A program made the translations under genes and the position numbers. A stretch of 64,000 bases of DNA from Crithidia sp. LVH-60A. Taxonomy: Eukaryota; Euglenozoa; Kinetoplastea; Trypanosomatida; Trypanosomatidae. The notes beneath the pieces are model-generated. The model saw only the letters and a program-made list of their open reading frames with translations, did not search any database and had not been told where the DNA came from. The stretch spans positions 310,001 through 374,000 of the forward strand of contig CP119672.1 in assembly GCA_030078075.1 (NCBI GenBank). The letters run 5' to 3'. The stretch's first letter is position 1; each line of letters starts with the position of its first letter. This document shows, in pieces, positions 40,601 to 50,008 of this stretch.

Positions 40601-41712
40601 GTGGCTGCCTGCCCGGTGGCGACGTGCGACTCGAGCGAGGGCGGCAACGACACCCGACTGTCCTGCGGGACGCCGTCGCGGCCAAAAGAGCGCCAGAGGA
40701 AGTCGAGGAACAGCCCATTCTGCAGCACCAGCGCGCGGTCGGCCTCGGACAGGTTGGCCAGGGAGGCGACGGAGACGCCGCTGACGTTGCCCGGTGCGGC
40801 GCCGCCCGTCCACCGCCACACACGCGCCAGTCGCAGCAGCTGCGGCGAGGTGCGCTGGGTGAACTTCACGGTGTACATCATGTGCTCCGCCATGTAGTGC
40901 TTCATCAGCTCGGAGCCGAAGAACTCATTCATCATCACGCCGATCTCGCCGTAGACGCCGCGGTTGGTGGGAATGGCACTGGAGGCGGGAAAGCGCAGCG
41001 CCGACACGTGCTTGCGCGTGTTCCAGCTGCTCTGTCCCGGGGTGTGCGTCTCGGGCGAGGCAGGGCCCGTCGTGTGTCCGCTGCTGTGGTGCGGCGCTCC
41101 GTCGTCCACGAGGGGCGTGACATCGGCAATTTCACGCAACGGCTGCAGCTCCTCGACCATGAGCACCAGACGCTGGATGATGCCCTCCAGCTGCTGGACG
41201 AGCATCATGTGCACCGCATAAAGGGTGGGGAGATTCGCAAAGAGGTCCCAGTACTGACTGAAGGTGAGGGGGACCGGGGTCTTGGTGGCTTTGGCGGTGC
41301 GGCCAGCAGCAGCAGCAGCGGGGAGGGCGTGCCGCGTGGCGCCAGTCGAGGCCGACGCGCCTGTTGCCTTTGCGTCCCCTTGTGCCGCAAGCACCGCCGG
41401 CTGCGGCGACTGACGCCGGCTTCCTCTCCAGTCCTTCTCGAAGGACGGCGACGAGGTGCGTGCCGCCGCGCTTCCGCCCACCGAGCGTGACACGGAGCTG
41501 GCCCGGTTGTTTTGCGCCGGGCTCGCCGGTGGCAGGGTCGGGATGACGGGCCGCTGGCTCGGCGGGAGACAGGCCTGTGCGAGGGGTTCGTGGATGTTCT
41601 CGATAAGGTAGTTGAGCTGCGCCAGCGTCGTCTCCTCGTCTTGCAAAAGACGCCGCATGACACGCAGGCACACCGCTGCGGCATCGGCAGCAGACGCGTT
41701 GAAGCCGCTCAT
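37612..41712 (-). CDS. DH-PH RhoGEF-like protein
   Basis: A 1366-residue protein with the ATG at 41710-41712 (MSGFNAS). Residues 10 to about 500 read as a Dbl-homology domain opened up by several Ser/Gly/Pro-rich insertions: helix VMRRLLQDEETTLAQLNYLI at the start, LPTLYAVHMMLVQQLEG, and the conserved late helix block PLGELRRFSHVARCIVE. A PH domain follows at about 583-690 (HYGRLSKRFG, then LTFLFSDWMCYVEE, ending in the helix RGQWVDAIRYTVRRFC). The DH-PH pair is the classic exchange-factor unit for Rho-family GTPases. Trypanosomatids have very few Rho-type GTPases, so the partner is an open question. The last ~670 residues are low-complexity and acidic in places (EEEEEGEEQLESE). No membrane segment. 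Confidence 0.8.
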   Translation of the reverse strand: MSGFNASAADAAAVCLRVMRRLLQDEETTLAQLNYLIENIHEPLAQACLPPSQRPVIPTLPPASPAQNNRASSVSRSVGGSAAARTSSPSFEKDWRGSRRQSPQPAVLAAQGDAKATGASASTGATRHALPAAAAAGRTAKATKTPVPLTFSQYWDLFANLPTLYAVHMMLVQQLEGIIQRLVLMVEELQPLREIADVTPLVDDGAPHHSSGHTTGPASPETHTPGQSSWNTRKHVSALRFPASSAIPTNRGVYGEIGVMMNEFFGSELMKHYMAEHMMYTVKFTQRTSPQLLRLARVWRWTGGAAPGNVSGVSVASLANLSEADRALVLQNGLFLDFLWRSFGRDGVPQDSRVSLPPSLESHVATGQAATPTETANALSPSDAAASLATGGNNTSGPRRPRAPGTAPPTAAGKSALPPIPAMWEGFRTILTLLATPLGELRRFSHVARCIVESGAMQAKDRDRLQESFIDVVATRMSEETNLVMEELWAHDVAGIMALMDMPGTRTPTDKAAVQASPRRGLVGGVVAAAGVVGGVAGGHNGHTVAQDSVAGAGGVVGSVVSAAAASASAAAGLPNVSPADSTNRALIHYGRLSKRFGRGRHERLTFLFSDWMCYVEECSNGRFRVRGTIPLPALRVVEVRDEESSDAMYGFELLSPHLPKRLIFFTASPEQRGQWVDAIRYTVRRFCDQRQPQRGTSPTTTTTSGVSNVGTVAAAATISESGLPNVMRATAPMLSAQSRLNRQRRYDGVWQDYVDMQRRVADTFALTSPVLPGMSSASLGGAVGGGGGGAFGSVSSNGHSPPPQTNLSGDPSRDSSFAGQRSGSTHRQLEYDVTPWSQHASVHRRIRSQELIAAHQQQHHHSTATASSHSASPNNSAATRLNASLSVGPDEVEKTMAMADGSVGDTTTLDAGVSSPSVLTDDAHAATRLPTPLLVASAAGSPAKSFDRRRSSSLRPAFLEAPGSASARVGGSGGIGTPLRRPVSERFEAVKNAGAGLTSPPQPQRPQLRRSSAASAHGSGTALLPPTPGGASPRAGYPAEEEGEVQQPSDAAAESPLPRETGAAERVVLEDSTTEPSPPVEAEEEEEGEEQLESESASDVNGVANEEDGTGTAPQRRTPHRASGMQRLYTDVLQDLTARDADEDDGDIEEEVEEGSGALPSTPGLDRVDDNSPDVLPSEPYDVDLHDGDEGTPPGLTVGDQPSPGTAAAAAAASGLMLLSPLLNDHEGADTHAPSPPSTTTPHNKAAEEDDACTDVVTAFRRHSSPARSVMSPISPIRYAPTQQQNGREEEARRAAEASGASGSSSTVIPGSLLLPGTSTELDVMSPSLAPVTETSLSSQKEEGPGLRSRHVDPAVSGDGAQSQK

Positions 41713-42657
41713 CTCGCCGCGGTACACAGTACTGCTTATTCTATTGTAGGTGGGTGGAGGGAAGTTGAGGAGCCACTCTGGGTAACAACTCTTTTAAATA
41801 ATAGAAAACAAAAGTCCCCTTTCCTCACGAGTAAAGCAGAAAGCGTAGCAAAGAAAGGATGTTGCAATGTACAAGACAAAAAAGACGTCTAAATGCGACG
41901 GCGGGAAAGCGTGAAAAAGTCGGAGAGAAGACGTGCTGTGAAGACTGCCCTCTTTTCTGTGATCTTTTTGTCTGCTTCGCAGTGTCTTCGCTCTTCCTGC
42001 TCTCAGCAGGCGAGAAGCAAAGAAAAGAGAGCGATGTAAAGCTATTGCAAGTGCACAAGCGTAGACCAATAAAGCTTCTTCGAAAGAAAAGCGGAAAGAA
42101 AGAGAGTAATGGTTGAGCAGATTTGAGCTTGAGAGAGAGAAAAACAATGCAATTGGTGCGAGTGAAGAGTTGCAGGCGAGCTGCTGAGTATGTTGAGAAT
42201 TGGCGAGTCAAGAATGCAAAAGAGAGCTGACTGTGCACTCCACGGATTCACTTAAAAGAATACAGAAAAAAAAAGCCGTGCAGCCTGCACAGAGCAGGAG
42301 AAAAGTGTGACGAGTGACCTCTAAGGGCACGTATCGACTGCACGGATGGAGACGCAGAAGGCGAGAGAGAGGAGAAAGCGTTAAAGGAGAGGTGAAAATA
42401 GGTGCATTTAGAATCGCAAAGCTCAGCAAGAAAGACTTGCATGGGTAGGAGGAATAGGACGGCGCCGTGAAGGCTCGCACACGTAGCGGAAGACACACAC
42501 AGACACACGCACGCGTCTTTCCCTACGTCTTTTTTTCTTTCTCAGCCGCAATGGGGATGTGGGTCGCAGACACTTTACAACGAATATGCAGAGAAACAGA
42601 AAGAGAGAGAGTAAAGCGAGAAAAAAAAGGGAGTTGTGCAATCCATCACGCCATTTG
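41713..42657. other. Spacer upstream of the RhoGEF gene
   Basis: No gene supported. It should include the RhoGEF 5' UTR and the 3' UTR of the 776-residue gene. Purine-rich plus strand around 42110-42145 gives minus-strand pyrimidine tracts. Confidence 0.55.
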
Positions 42658-44988
42658 TTAGCGCAACTCACGGCCGTCCATCCACTCCAGAAGACGCCCG
42701 ACACGCTTGCGATAGAGCTCACCTTCACGCTGCATGCTGGCATGTGCCACGGCCGCAGCGGCGCTGCTACCGCCCGCAGTGCCCGCCCCCGCAGCTCCCG
42801 CTCCAGCGCCACCGCCTCCGTAGGTGCGTCCCGTCAGCGGAGGGCCGGCTGCAGCCCCGCCGACACCTGCTCCTCCACCAACCCCACCGGCCCCTGTTCC
42901 GCCGCCGCCGCCCACGCCTTGGCCACCGCTGGTGCCACCCGCACCCGGCGCCGCCATGCCCTGTGGAACCATAAAGGAGGCGGACTGGAAGGTCGCGCGG
43001 AGGTCCTGCAGCTGCACAACGGAGGGGATCACATTGCCCAGCCCGTTGGCAAAGAACCAGTCTCGCACGGCGGAGTCGAACTTCGAGGCACTGCCGCGGT
43101 CTGTCGAGTAGGGGATCTGCTTCCCTGTGTGCCCGATCGGGTTGTCGTGCATCGCGTTCTCCACCATGCGCTGCAGCAGCGGGTCCGCGTTGCGCTCCGG
43201 TGCGCCGCCCTCGCCCGGCTTGCTGGCCGCAGCCACGAAGCGCCGCAGCGGCGTCACCTCCTGCAGCAGCACGCTGATGGTGCTGAGGACGGCGGAGCGC
43301 ACGGGGGTGGGCATGAAAGGGCAGTAGGCGAGGTTCAGCATCGCCGTGACGCCACCCGTCTGCACGAGGCGACGCAGGCAGGAGGGGTTGTAGTGGCAGG
43401 CCGCCTCCACCGCCTCGACGAGAGCGATGACAACACGCACCACGGACGGGTCCAGCGGGACGGAGGTGCGGCCCACTGCGTCACGCAGCGCAGCTGCAGC
43501 TGTTATGGTGTTCGAGGCGTGCCCGAGGAGCGGCCCCGACGCGTTGGCGAGCGAGGAGAGTCCTGCTGCCTCGCCCTCGTCGCCACCGCGGCGACTGCCG
43601 CTTGTCTTCTGCTGCTCCTCCAGCTCGCGTCGCTGCCAGGTGAAGAGGGCCTCGGCGTGACTGCGCATGCACTGGAAGACCTCCGTGGCGTAGTAGATGA
43701 GGCAGCCCTCGGAGCAGCAGCGGCGCTGGTAGTAGAGGGTCAGACACGTGCCTTGGATGTAGCGCAGGGCAAGCTCCTGCTCCTCGAATGTGACGGCGGT
43801 GGCGTCGTGCAGGAGGGCGTTGCCGCGCGCCGCCGTTTCTTCTTGCGGTGCTGCTGCGGCCCCTGCGGCGTTGCGCGTCGCGGGCAGCGTCGTCCACTGC
43901 AGCGCCGCCTCGCTCGACAGCTGGATGCTGATGGGCATGCCGGTGCTCATCGCGTTGCGCACCTCGAGCCGGGGGACGAGGATGGTGTTGAAGATGGCGC
44001 TGGTGTAGTCGACGCCTTCCAGGGCCTGCTGGACGACATCCCAGGAGGGACTGCGCACCGCGTTGGTGGCACGGGCAAGAAAGGCGTCGTCTGTCTTTAC
44101 GGCGCCAGCGCCTCCTCCGGCGGGAGAGGTGGGATGGCGATGGCTGTGGTGGCCGCCGGCGACAGGGGAGGAGGAGGTGCCGAGCACTTCTATTGCCACC
44201 GCGTCGTAGGGCGGAAGAAGGAGCGCGTCGGGGTGCACCGGCGGCGTTGGCGAGGGCCCAGCGTGACCACCACCGGCGGCGGCAGCGGCCTCAAACTGCC
44301 GCTGTTGCTGCTCGCGACGGCGCTCAGCCGACTCGACGGATGCCTGCGTCGTCCACTGCAGCAGCTGCGCCATTGCCTCTTTCAGCCCCTCCACCCTGAC
44401 GGTGTGGAGCTTCGAGGTCATCTTCTTCACAAAGCCTCGCAGCCGCGCCGCCACCTCCCGCTCTGTCGCCTCGCGGCACGACAGCTGCAGAAAGGGGGCG
44501 GTGTAGAAGGCGTCGACGGTGGCGGCAAAGGCCACGCCCTCGAGGCCGGTGCGCAGGCTGCACGGGACACGGCGCGGGTCGGCGCGCATGTACTGCGTCT
44601 CCATCCGCAGCACCGTCGGCGCGCGGTCGGCCACCTCCAGTCCGGGGTCGCGCTGCTGCAGCTGTGCCAACTTCTCCTCCCGCTCGGCGTCCTCCTTCTT
44701 GCGCTCCTCGTAGCCGAGGAGGGTGGCGTGAGTTCCTGCGGCGCCGACGCTCGGTCCAAAGCTCACCCGTCCGCCTCCGGTGCCGCTCTTGTACTTGGAC
44801 TTGAGCAGCGGGGAGAGAGCGGCGGCGGCGTTCAGCTCGGTGAGGAAGTGGTGGTGATGGTGCAGCGCGTGGGGGTCGGTGCGGCGGCGGGCAAGGTGCG
44901 AGCCGGTGGCGCGGGTGGGGAGTAGGGGCGTCGACGGGGCGCCATCGCCGCCACCGCCGAGGGAGGCGCGGGGAGCCTGGTGTCGCAT
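42658..44988 (-). CDS. Unknown large protein with armadillo-like helices
   Basis: A 776-residue protein starting at the ATG at 44986-44988 (MRHQAPRASLGGG); the frame is open nine codons further but has no ATG. I do not recognise the family. A charged helix EERKKEDAEREEKLAQLQQR lies at about 95-112. The middle and second half hold leucine/alanine-rich helical pairs such as VVRVVIALVEAVEAACHYNP, GGVTAMLNLAYCPF and VRSAVLSTISVLLQEVTPLR, reminiscent of armadillo-type repeats. Glycine-rich low-complexity segments interrupt it, especially near 670-740. A short histidine run (HALHHHHHF) lies near residue 45. The ordered blocks and codon use support a real, probably kinetoplastid-specific, scaffold-type protein. 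No signal peptide or membrane segment. Confidence 0.72.
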   Translation of the reverse strand: MRHQAPRASLGGGGDGAPSTPLLPTRATGSHLARRRTDPHALHHHHHFLTELNAAAALSPLLKSKYKSGTGGGRVSFGPSVGAAGTHATLLGYEERKKEDAEREEKLAQLQQRDPGLEVADRAPTVLRMETQYMRADPRRVPCSLRTGLEGVAFAATVDAFYTAPFLQLSCREATEREVAARLRGFVKKMTSKLHTVRVEGLKEAMAQLLQWTTQASVESAERRREQQQRQFEAAAAAGGGHAGPSPTPPVHPDALLLPPYDAVAIEVLGTSSSPVAGGHHSHRHPTSPAGGGAGAVKTDDAFLARATNAVRSPSWDVVQQALEGVDYTSAIFNTILVPRLEVRNAMSTGMPISIQLSSEAALQWTTLPATRNAAGAAAAPQEETAARGNALLHDATAVTFEEQELALRYIQGTCLTLYYQRRCCSEGCLIYYATEVFQCMRSHAEALFTWQRRELEEQQKTSGSRRGGDEGEAAGLSSLANASGPLLGHASNTITAAAALRDAVGRTSVPLDPSVVRVVIALVEAVEAACHYNPSCLRRLVQTGGVTAMLNLAYCPFMPTPVRSAVLSTISVLLQEVTPLRRFVAAASKPGEGGAPERNADPLLQRMVENAMHDNPIGHTGKQIPYSTDRGSASKFDSAVRDWFFANGLGNVIPSVVQLQDLRATFQSASFMVPQGMAAPGAGGTSGGQGVGGGGGTGAGGVGGGAGVGGAAAGPPLTGRTYGGGGAGAGAAGAGTAGGSSAAAAVAHASMQREGELYRKRVGRLLEWMDGRELR

Positions 44989-45626
44989 ACAGAGCCAAGC
45001 AGTTGGGCTGTTCAACAGGTGCGGCTTTTTATAACAACTTCCTTTTTTTTGAATGGTGTTGAGGAGAACGAATGAGATGCGGAAACTCTCAACGCATCGC
45101 TTCCATACTCGGACTATTGGGAAAAAGCCACGAGAGGTGTGGGCTGCGCGTCACCGCTTCAGAAGATTTTTTAAATGTAGTTTGCGATCACACGATGCCC
45201 CACAACGCGTTTCACTGAGAAATGAAGGAAAAAGGAAAAGAAGCAGAGTGGGAAGGGAGGGAAGAAGAGAAGGCAGAGTGAAGCCGGAAGACCACAGTAA
45301 GGAAGGGTAATCCCTGTAGGCGTTGTTTCATGCCGTGGAAGGATGAACAATTTAAACAGTGGGACGTTACCTTACGGCGTTCTACAGGCTTCGTTTTTGT
45401 GATGGTTGTGTATTCAAAGGTTGTTGCAACGAAAGCTATTGCCAGCTAAGCTGTACACAGAAAAGGAGAGTCTCACAGAAGTTACATCGCGCACCACACA
45501 CACACAGAAAAAAATGGAAAAAACAACAACAACAAACAAAACAGCGCACTGAACGGGTTGTTGAGTGTGCTTGTCGCGCAAACAAACAACGGCACAGACA
45601 CCTTTATTTCCTTCCCCCTCAACTCA
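44989..45626. other. Spacer between glucosidase II beta-like and 776-aa genes
   Basis: No gene supported. It is the 5' region of the 776-residue gene and the 3' UTR of the glucosidase II beta-like gene; an ACAACAACAAC run lies near 45525. Confidence 0.55.
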
Positions 45627-48485
45627 CTACGACGGAGCTTCTGCGGTGGCATTCGGCGGCGTCAGCTCCTTCACAGCGTCACGAGCTGCCTTCAATGCCC
45701 ACGCTGTGCACGCACTTGGCGACCCCACGATGACCTCCTGGGTGCACTTGCCGTTGCGGCCCCAGTACAGCAGCCGGTCCTTCGTGTCGCACAGCACCGC
45801 AACGTACATCTGCACCACGTTGGCGCGCTGCCGCCGATCCTGCGCGTCCGTCTCGCTTGGCGGGCCGTCGTCATCCGCGCTGTACCGCGAGACCGCGGAG
45901 GGCGGGAGGGGGTCTGGGTCGCAGCGCAGCGTCCCAACGTACTTGTCCACCACGAAGACCGATGGGGTGTGGAAGTGATAGGGGATCTCCACTTTTTTGC
46001 CCGTTGCCTGCTTGCTCTCCGCGGCAGCCTTCAGCTTCTCCTTGAGCGTCTTCTCCTCACCTCCCTCCTCACCGAAGGAAACGGTGCGCGGCGCCTCTGG
46101 GTGGCGTGTCGGGGTCTGCAGACGGCCCCCACCGCGGAAGAGAGGGGAGGCCGGGCTGACGCAGGCGCGCCGGGCGAGGTGGAGGTCGCCGGCGGGGTCG
46201 GCCAGCTGCAGCGAGCGGCCGTCGCGCTCCGCCTGGTAGGGCTGCCACGACCCCAGCGGCAGCACCGGGGCACGAAGGAAGGGGTCCGTGATGGCGTCGA
46301 AGACGTGGGGGTCGAAGGGCGCCGCCAAGTCTGGTGGCACCAGGCCCAGCCGCTGCGCCACAAAAGGCGCCTCGGAGGCATCGAACTGGTGAGCAGCCAT
46401 CGTGTGCCGCATAAGCTCGAGCCCGACGTGACTGGCGCTGATGTTGTCGATGTGCAAAGGCGGGAGGGGCTGTCCGCGCTGCTGGGCCTCGACGGCGCGC
46501 TGCTCCAGCTGCGACGGCGTTATGACCCGCCGTGCCCGCTCCTGCGCGATCCCGCTGTAGAGGTCAGATGGCGTGTTGGAGTCGGTCACCTTGTTCTGTG
46601 ACATGGCCAGTGCTTTGCGCACCAGGGGATAGTACTCGTAGTGGTCGCCGTAGGCGTGGTGGAGGGAGGTGATGCTAAAATGCTGCAGCTCCATCTGCAT
46701 GCTCTGGTGAGCGCGGGCGAGCTGGTCGTGGTGCTGCAGCAGCTCCATCGAGATCCCTGCCTCGAGCGGGTGGGTGGCGCGGGTTTCCGACATGCGCTCG
46801 TGCACGAAGCGCTCGAGCGCCTCCAGCTCTTGTGTGATGTTGGCCACTTCCATCTGCAGCCGTGTGCGGTTCTCCATGAGGCCATGTCCAAGCCGCTCCC
46901 ACCCGTTCTGCACGCGGCGGCGCTGCGTGACGTGGCCGCGGGCGTAGAGGTCGCGCAGCATCGTCGCAGCGGCCATGCGCTCCCGCTGCACCACGTCGGC
47001 TGGGAAGAGCGTGTAGTAGCCCTTGTCCACGAGGAGGGCACGGGCAGAGGTGTGGTAGGGAAAAAGCATGTCGCTATAGCTGACGGTGGAGTGGGCCAGC
47101 AACGCCTCCACCTCCTTCTGGCGTTGCTGCCAGTCACGCTGCATCGCCGCGTGGATCGCCGCCATGGCGCGCTCGTGTGCGGCCTGCACCGGTGGTGGGT
47201 CGTTGGAAGATTGCGGTGGGGCCGCGAAGGGGCTGCCCTGCACTACGGCCTCGTCGTCGCCGTTGCAGCAGTCCACCACGCCGTCGCCAACGAGGGAGGG
47301 GGCGAGCAGCTGACGCACCGTGCCACACATGCAGACAAACGGCAGCACCGGGCCTTGAGAGACGTAGAGCCGGTCACTGACGTCGCCACGTTTGCGCGAC
47401 AGCACCGCAGCTCCGCGCGCCTCGGCGTCGGCTAGCTGCAGTGCATCTGGCGTGTCGTAGAGCTGGATGGCCTGCTGAGAGACGAGGTAAGGTTTCCAGC
47501 GCGACCCGGCCAAGGGAAAGAGCGGGCCGGACATGGAGCACGCATTGGTCAGCAGTTCGTCGGTGCCGTCCATGCAGTCGCAGTAGTCGTCGTTGAAGTG
47601 CGCGAGTGGGACGCGTTGGGTGACGGCGTTCACGGGCTGAATGGACCGGTGCAGCGCCTCCTCCGACGGCGTCAACACCACACGGAGGGTGGGGAAGTTG
47701 CTGCGGGGCCTCTCGCCAGCCGCGCTGCCGGGGTAGACCGTGTGGGAATCACAGGCGGCCAACACAGCTGCCTCGGTGGTGGAGCGCAGATCGCTGACGC
47801 GGGTGCCGCAGCTGAACACGTGGTCGGTCTTTCCTTTCCGCGGTCGCCGGAGGAACGTTTCGCTGTAGGCCTCCAAAGTGTAGCATCGCAGCGCCGCAGG
47901 TGCGTCTGCAGGAGCAGCATTAGTGGAGGCGTCACCACCGGTGCCGGGCTGCTCCCTCCGCTGCGCCGGGGTGGGAGGGGCCGAGCGCAGTGGCGGTGGG
48001 GGACCTGTTGGTTTCCTACCTGCGCCACCGCCGGCCCCGCGTCCGTCCTCGACCCCCTCCGCCTCCACACGCGACGCCGTCAGCGAATGCACGACGAGGT
48101 TGCCCAGCCAAATTGGGAAGGGCACCTCGCCACGCCCTGCGTCCTTCAGCCGCGTCGCCGTCCGGCTGAGGTCCATCCCATCTAACGCAGCGATCTGCAC
48201 GCCAAGGAAGAGGGCAACGACGCTGGAGATGGCGACCACGGCGATGAGAAGGCACTGGGCAAAAGACACGGAGACGAGGGAGGGACTCTTCGCAGCCGGC
48301 TTCTTGTCTTCTGCTACTGCTGCTAGTCCTGCGGGTGGGTTTGGCGTGGCGCTGCTGGGGCTGCCCGGTTCCGCCGCTGCCGTGGCGTGTCGGTTGCGGA
48401 GGGTGGCCGGCGCCGGGGCCGCTGAGGGAGCCGGGGACGCCCTCGCCGTCTCCGTTTTGTCCTCTTCGCTGGTCTTGAGAGGCAT
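45627..48485 (-). CDS. Enlarged glucosidase II beta-subunit-like ER protein
   Basis: A 952-residue protein with the ATG at 48483-48485. A single hydrophobic segment at about 72-100 (QCLLIAVVAISSVVALFLGV) after a cytosolic Ala/Pro-rich stretch suggests a type II membrane anchor. The lumenal part has the two cysteine-rich LDL-receptor-like modules that open glucosidase II beta: HFNDDYCDCMDGTDE (near 293-307) and CMCGTV through DGVVDCCNGDDE (about 383-413). Coiled coil follows at about 435-560 (RDWQQRQKEVEALL, ELEALERFVHERMS). The C-terminal ~100 residues contain an MRH-like cysteine pattern (VLCDTKDRLLYWGRNGKC then SACT). The beta subunit positions N-glycan-trimming glucosidase II in ER quality control. 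This protein is far longer than the usual ~500-550 residues and lacks a C-terminal KDEL-type signal. Confidence 0.8.
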   Translation of the reverse strand: MPLKTSEEDKTETARASPAPSAAPAPATLRNRHATAAAEPGSPSSATPNPPAGLAAVAEDKKPAAKSPSLVSVSFAQCLLIAVVAISSVVALFLGVQIAALDGMDLSRTATRLKDAGRGEVPFPIWLGNLVVHSLTASRVEAEGVEDGRGAGGGAGRKPTGPPPPLRSAPPTPAQRREQPGTGGDASTNAAPADAPAALRCYTLEAYSETFLRRPRKGKTDHVFSCGTRVSDLRSTTEAAVLAACDSHTVYPGSAAGERPRSNFPTLRVVLTPSEEALHRSIQPVNAVTQRVPLAHFNDDYCDCMDGTDELLTNACSMSGPLFPLAGSRWKPYLVSQQAIQLYDTPDALQLADAEARGAAVLSRKRGDVSDRLYVSQGPVLPFVCMCGTVRQLLAPSLVGDGVVDCCNGDDEAVVQGSPFAAPPQSSNDPPPVQAAHERAMAAIHAAMQRDWQQRQKEVEALLAHSTVSYSDMLFPYHTSARALLVDKGYYTLFPADVVQRERMAAATMLRDLYARGHVTQRRRVQNGWERLGHGLMENRTRLQMEVANITQELEALERFVHERMSETRATHPLEAGISMELLQHHDQLARAHQSMQMELQHFSITSLHHAYGDHYEYYPLVRKALAMSQNKVTDSNTPSDLYSGIAQERARRVITPSQLEQRAVEAQQRGQPLPPLHIDNISASHVGLELMRHTMAAHQFDASEAPFVAQRLGLVPPDLAAPFDPHVFDAITDPFLRAPVLPLGSWQPYQAERDGRSLQLADPAGDLHLARRACVSPASPLFRGGGRLQTPTRHPEAPRTVSFGEEGGEEKTLKEKLKAAAESKQATGKKVEIPYHFHTPSVFVVDKYVGTLRCDPDPLPPSAVSRYSADDDGPPSETDAQDRRQRANVVQMYVAVLCDTKDRLLYWGRNGKCTQEVIVGSPSACTAWALKAARDAVKELTPPNATAEAPS

Positions 48486-49015
48486 CGTTCTTCCTGCCGT
48501 CGTCTCTCTGGGATGCAGTCAAACTTGCTAGAGGATTGCTTCTGATGGTGGGAGGAGAGGTGCGTAAGGAAAAAAAGGCCGTTGGTGAACGTGTGGCGAG
48601 AAACCGAGAAGAGAAGAAAGCAGAGGAGAGAGAGAGAAAGAGAAAGAGGTGAAAAAAGCGAGCCACGCAGGAAAAAAACAAGAGGGAAAAACAAGCCGGC
48701 AGCATGGAACAGCGCTGCCACATACGTCTCCTGCTCCTTAGCCTGTGACACACTTCCTGCCCTCCGTGGCAAGAAGCACCATTCCTAACAACCCGACAAG
48801 AAGGAAGAGTCTTGTTTATTAAAAAAAAAAAAGAGAACTGCCACCTTCTCTTGCATGGCAGTTTTCGTGGAGCTCTCCGGAGAAAGGAAGAAAAGGAAAA
48901 GACGACCCTGCACCAATTTCCTGCTGCCGTTGTTCTCGCAAAATGTGGAATCAGCTTTTTTTTCCTTTTCGTTTCGGCACCTTGTCCTCGCTTCAACGCT
49001 CTCGCTGTTGCAATA
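48486..49015. other. Spacer upstream of the glucosidase II beta-like gene
   Basis: No gene supported. Strong minus-strand pyrimidine tracts occur at about 48598-48690, a likely spliced leader acceptor region. Confidence 0.55.
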
Positions 49016-50008
49016 CTAACGACGCAACAGCGATCCCGAGGACGGCGTTGGGTTCTCCATTGCGTAGTAACGCTCAAAAGGGTCTGCCACGACTGGGCCG
49101 GTTGGCTGGCGCAGCAGGTCCGACACCTTTCCAGTGGTCGGCACGCGGACGCGCTGCACGGCGCCATTTACCACGTCGAGCGTGAAGATGCCCGGGACGG
49201 TGGCCGAGGCGGACGTGTCTCCTTCGGTGGCAGCACGCGTCTTGCCCGGCACCGCCATCACCTCGTAGCTGCCATCGCCTTGGAGCACGAGCACCGACCA
49301 GTGGTCCATGCCGATGCCTCGCTCTGTCGGGTGGCGCCGCATCATCTTGGTGAAGTCCTCCTCCCGCCGCACACCATTGCCCTGCGTCACGTCAAAGTGG
49401 GGGCAGAGAAGCCCCGGCAGGAGGTTGATGCCGTGCACGCGGATGTAGGACCACGACGTGCTGAGGTTGGCCAGCGCCGCCTCCTCCTTTGCCACGTCAC
49501 TTGCCGGGATGAGGCCGGCGTCGAGGGCGGCGCGGGTGAGCGAGGACTGAAGGTAGGAGGCGGGGTCGGCCGAGTCGCTGTGGCCGGCAGTGAACCAGCA
49601 AATCGCACCGGCACTCCCACCCGCCAGCACCACCTGCCGCGCCGCCGCCTGCTTCAGCAGCGTGTCCAACCCCGTCTCCTCCCACCGGCGAACCGCGTAG
49701 AGGGTGTTGCCACCCGAGACAACCACAACATCGGCGGTGTCGCGCAGGAAAGCCGCGTCGGCCTCGCTGACGGTGGTGGCGGCGGGGTCGGCGACGCGGA
49801 TCGGGTGGATGCTGCAGCCCCGCTGCGCCAGCAAGGACGTCTGCTTCGTCTCGCCCTCTGGGAGGTCGTAGGTGGCGGTCCCCACGTAGGCAACGCAGAC
49901 CCGATCGCCGCGGGGTGTGCCGACGAGGGCGAGGAGGCGGTCAATGACGGCGGGCTCGCTGAAGGCGCCGTAGCCGGAGCCGCACATGCAGGCACGGATG
50001 GAGTTCAT
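49016..50008 (-). CDS. Peptidase S51 (dipeptidase E-like)
   Basis: A 330-residue serine peptidase of family S51, clan PC, which splits N-terminal Asp-Xaa dipeptides in well-studied members. The nucleophile elbow GGSAGAICW gives catalytic S132; the preceding VVVSGGNTLYAV (95-106) and the later LLCPHFD (200-206, H204) and GIGMDHWSV (231-239) are family blocks. The start is the ATG at 50006-50008. There is no signal peptide, so it is likely cytosolic. The C-terminal ~50 residues extend beyond the bacterial dipeptidase E core. Several S51 members act on other substrates (for example cyanophycin), so exact specificity is not fixed by sequence alone. Confidence 0.88.
   Translation of the reverse strand: MNSIRACMCGSGYGAFSEPAVIDRLLALVGTPRGDRVCVAYVGTATYDLPEGETKQTSLLAQRGCSIHPIRVADPAATTVSEADAAFLRDTADVVVVSGGNTLYAVRRWEETGLDTLLKQAAARQVVLAGGSAGAICWFTAGHSDSADPASYLQSSLTRAALDAGLIPASDVAKEEAALANLSTSWSYIRVHGINLLPGLLCPHFDVTQGNGVRREEDFTKMMRRHPTERGIGMDHWSVLVLQGDGSYEVMAVPGKTRAATEGDTSASATVPGIFTLDVVNGAVQRVRVPTTGKVSDLLRQPTGPVVADPFERYYAMENPTPSSGSLLRR

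Noticed and set aside
38938-41490. 850-codon plus-strand open frame opposite the RhoGEF gene
   Set aside because: It is the antisense of a GC-rich coding region, where stop codons are rare; it has no domain and is rich in Arg, His and Gly as expected for a shadow frame.
42559-44925. 788-codon plus-strand open frame opposite the 776-aa gene
   Set aside because: Same reason: GC-rich antisense shadow without recognisable domains.
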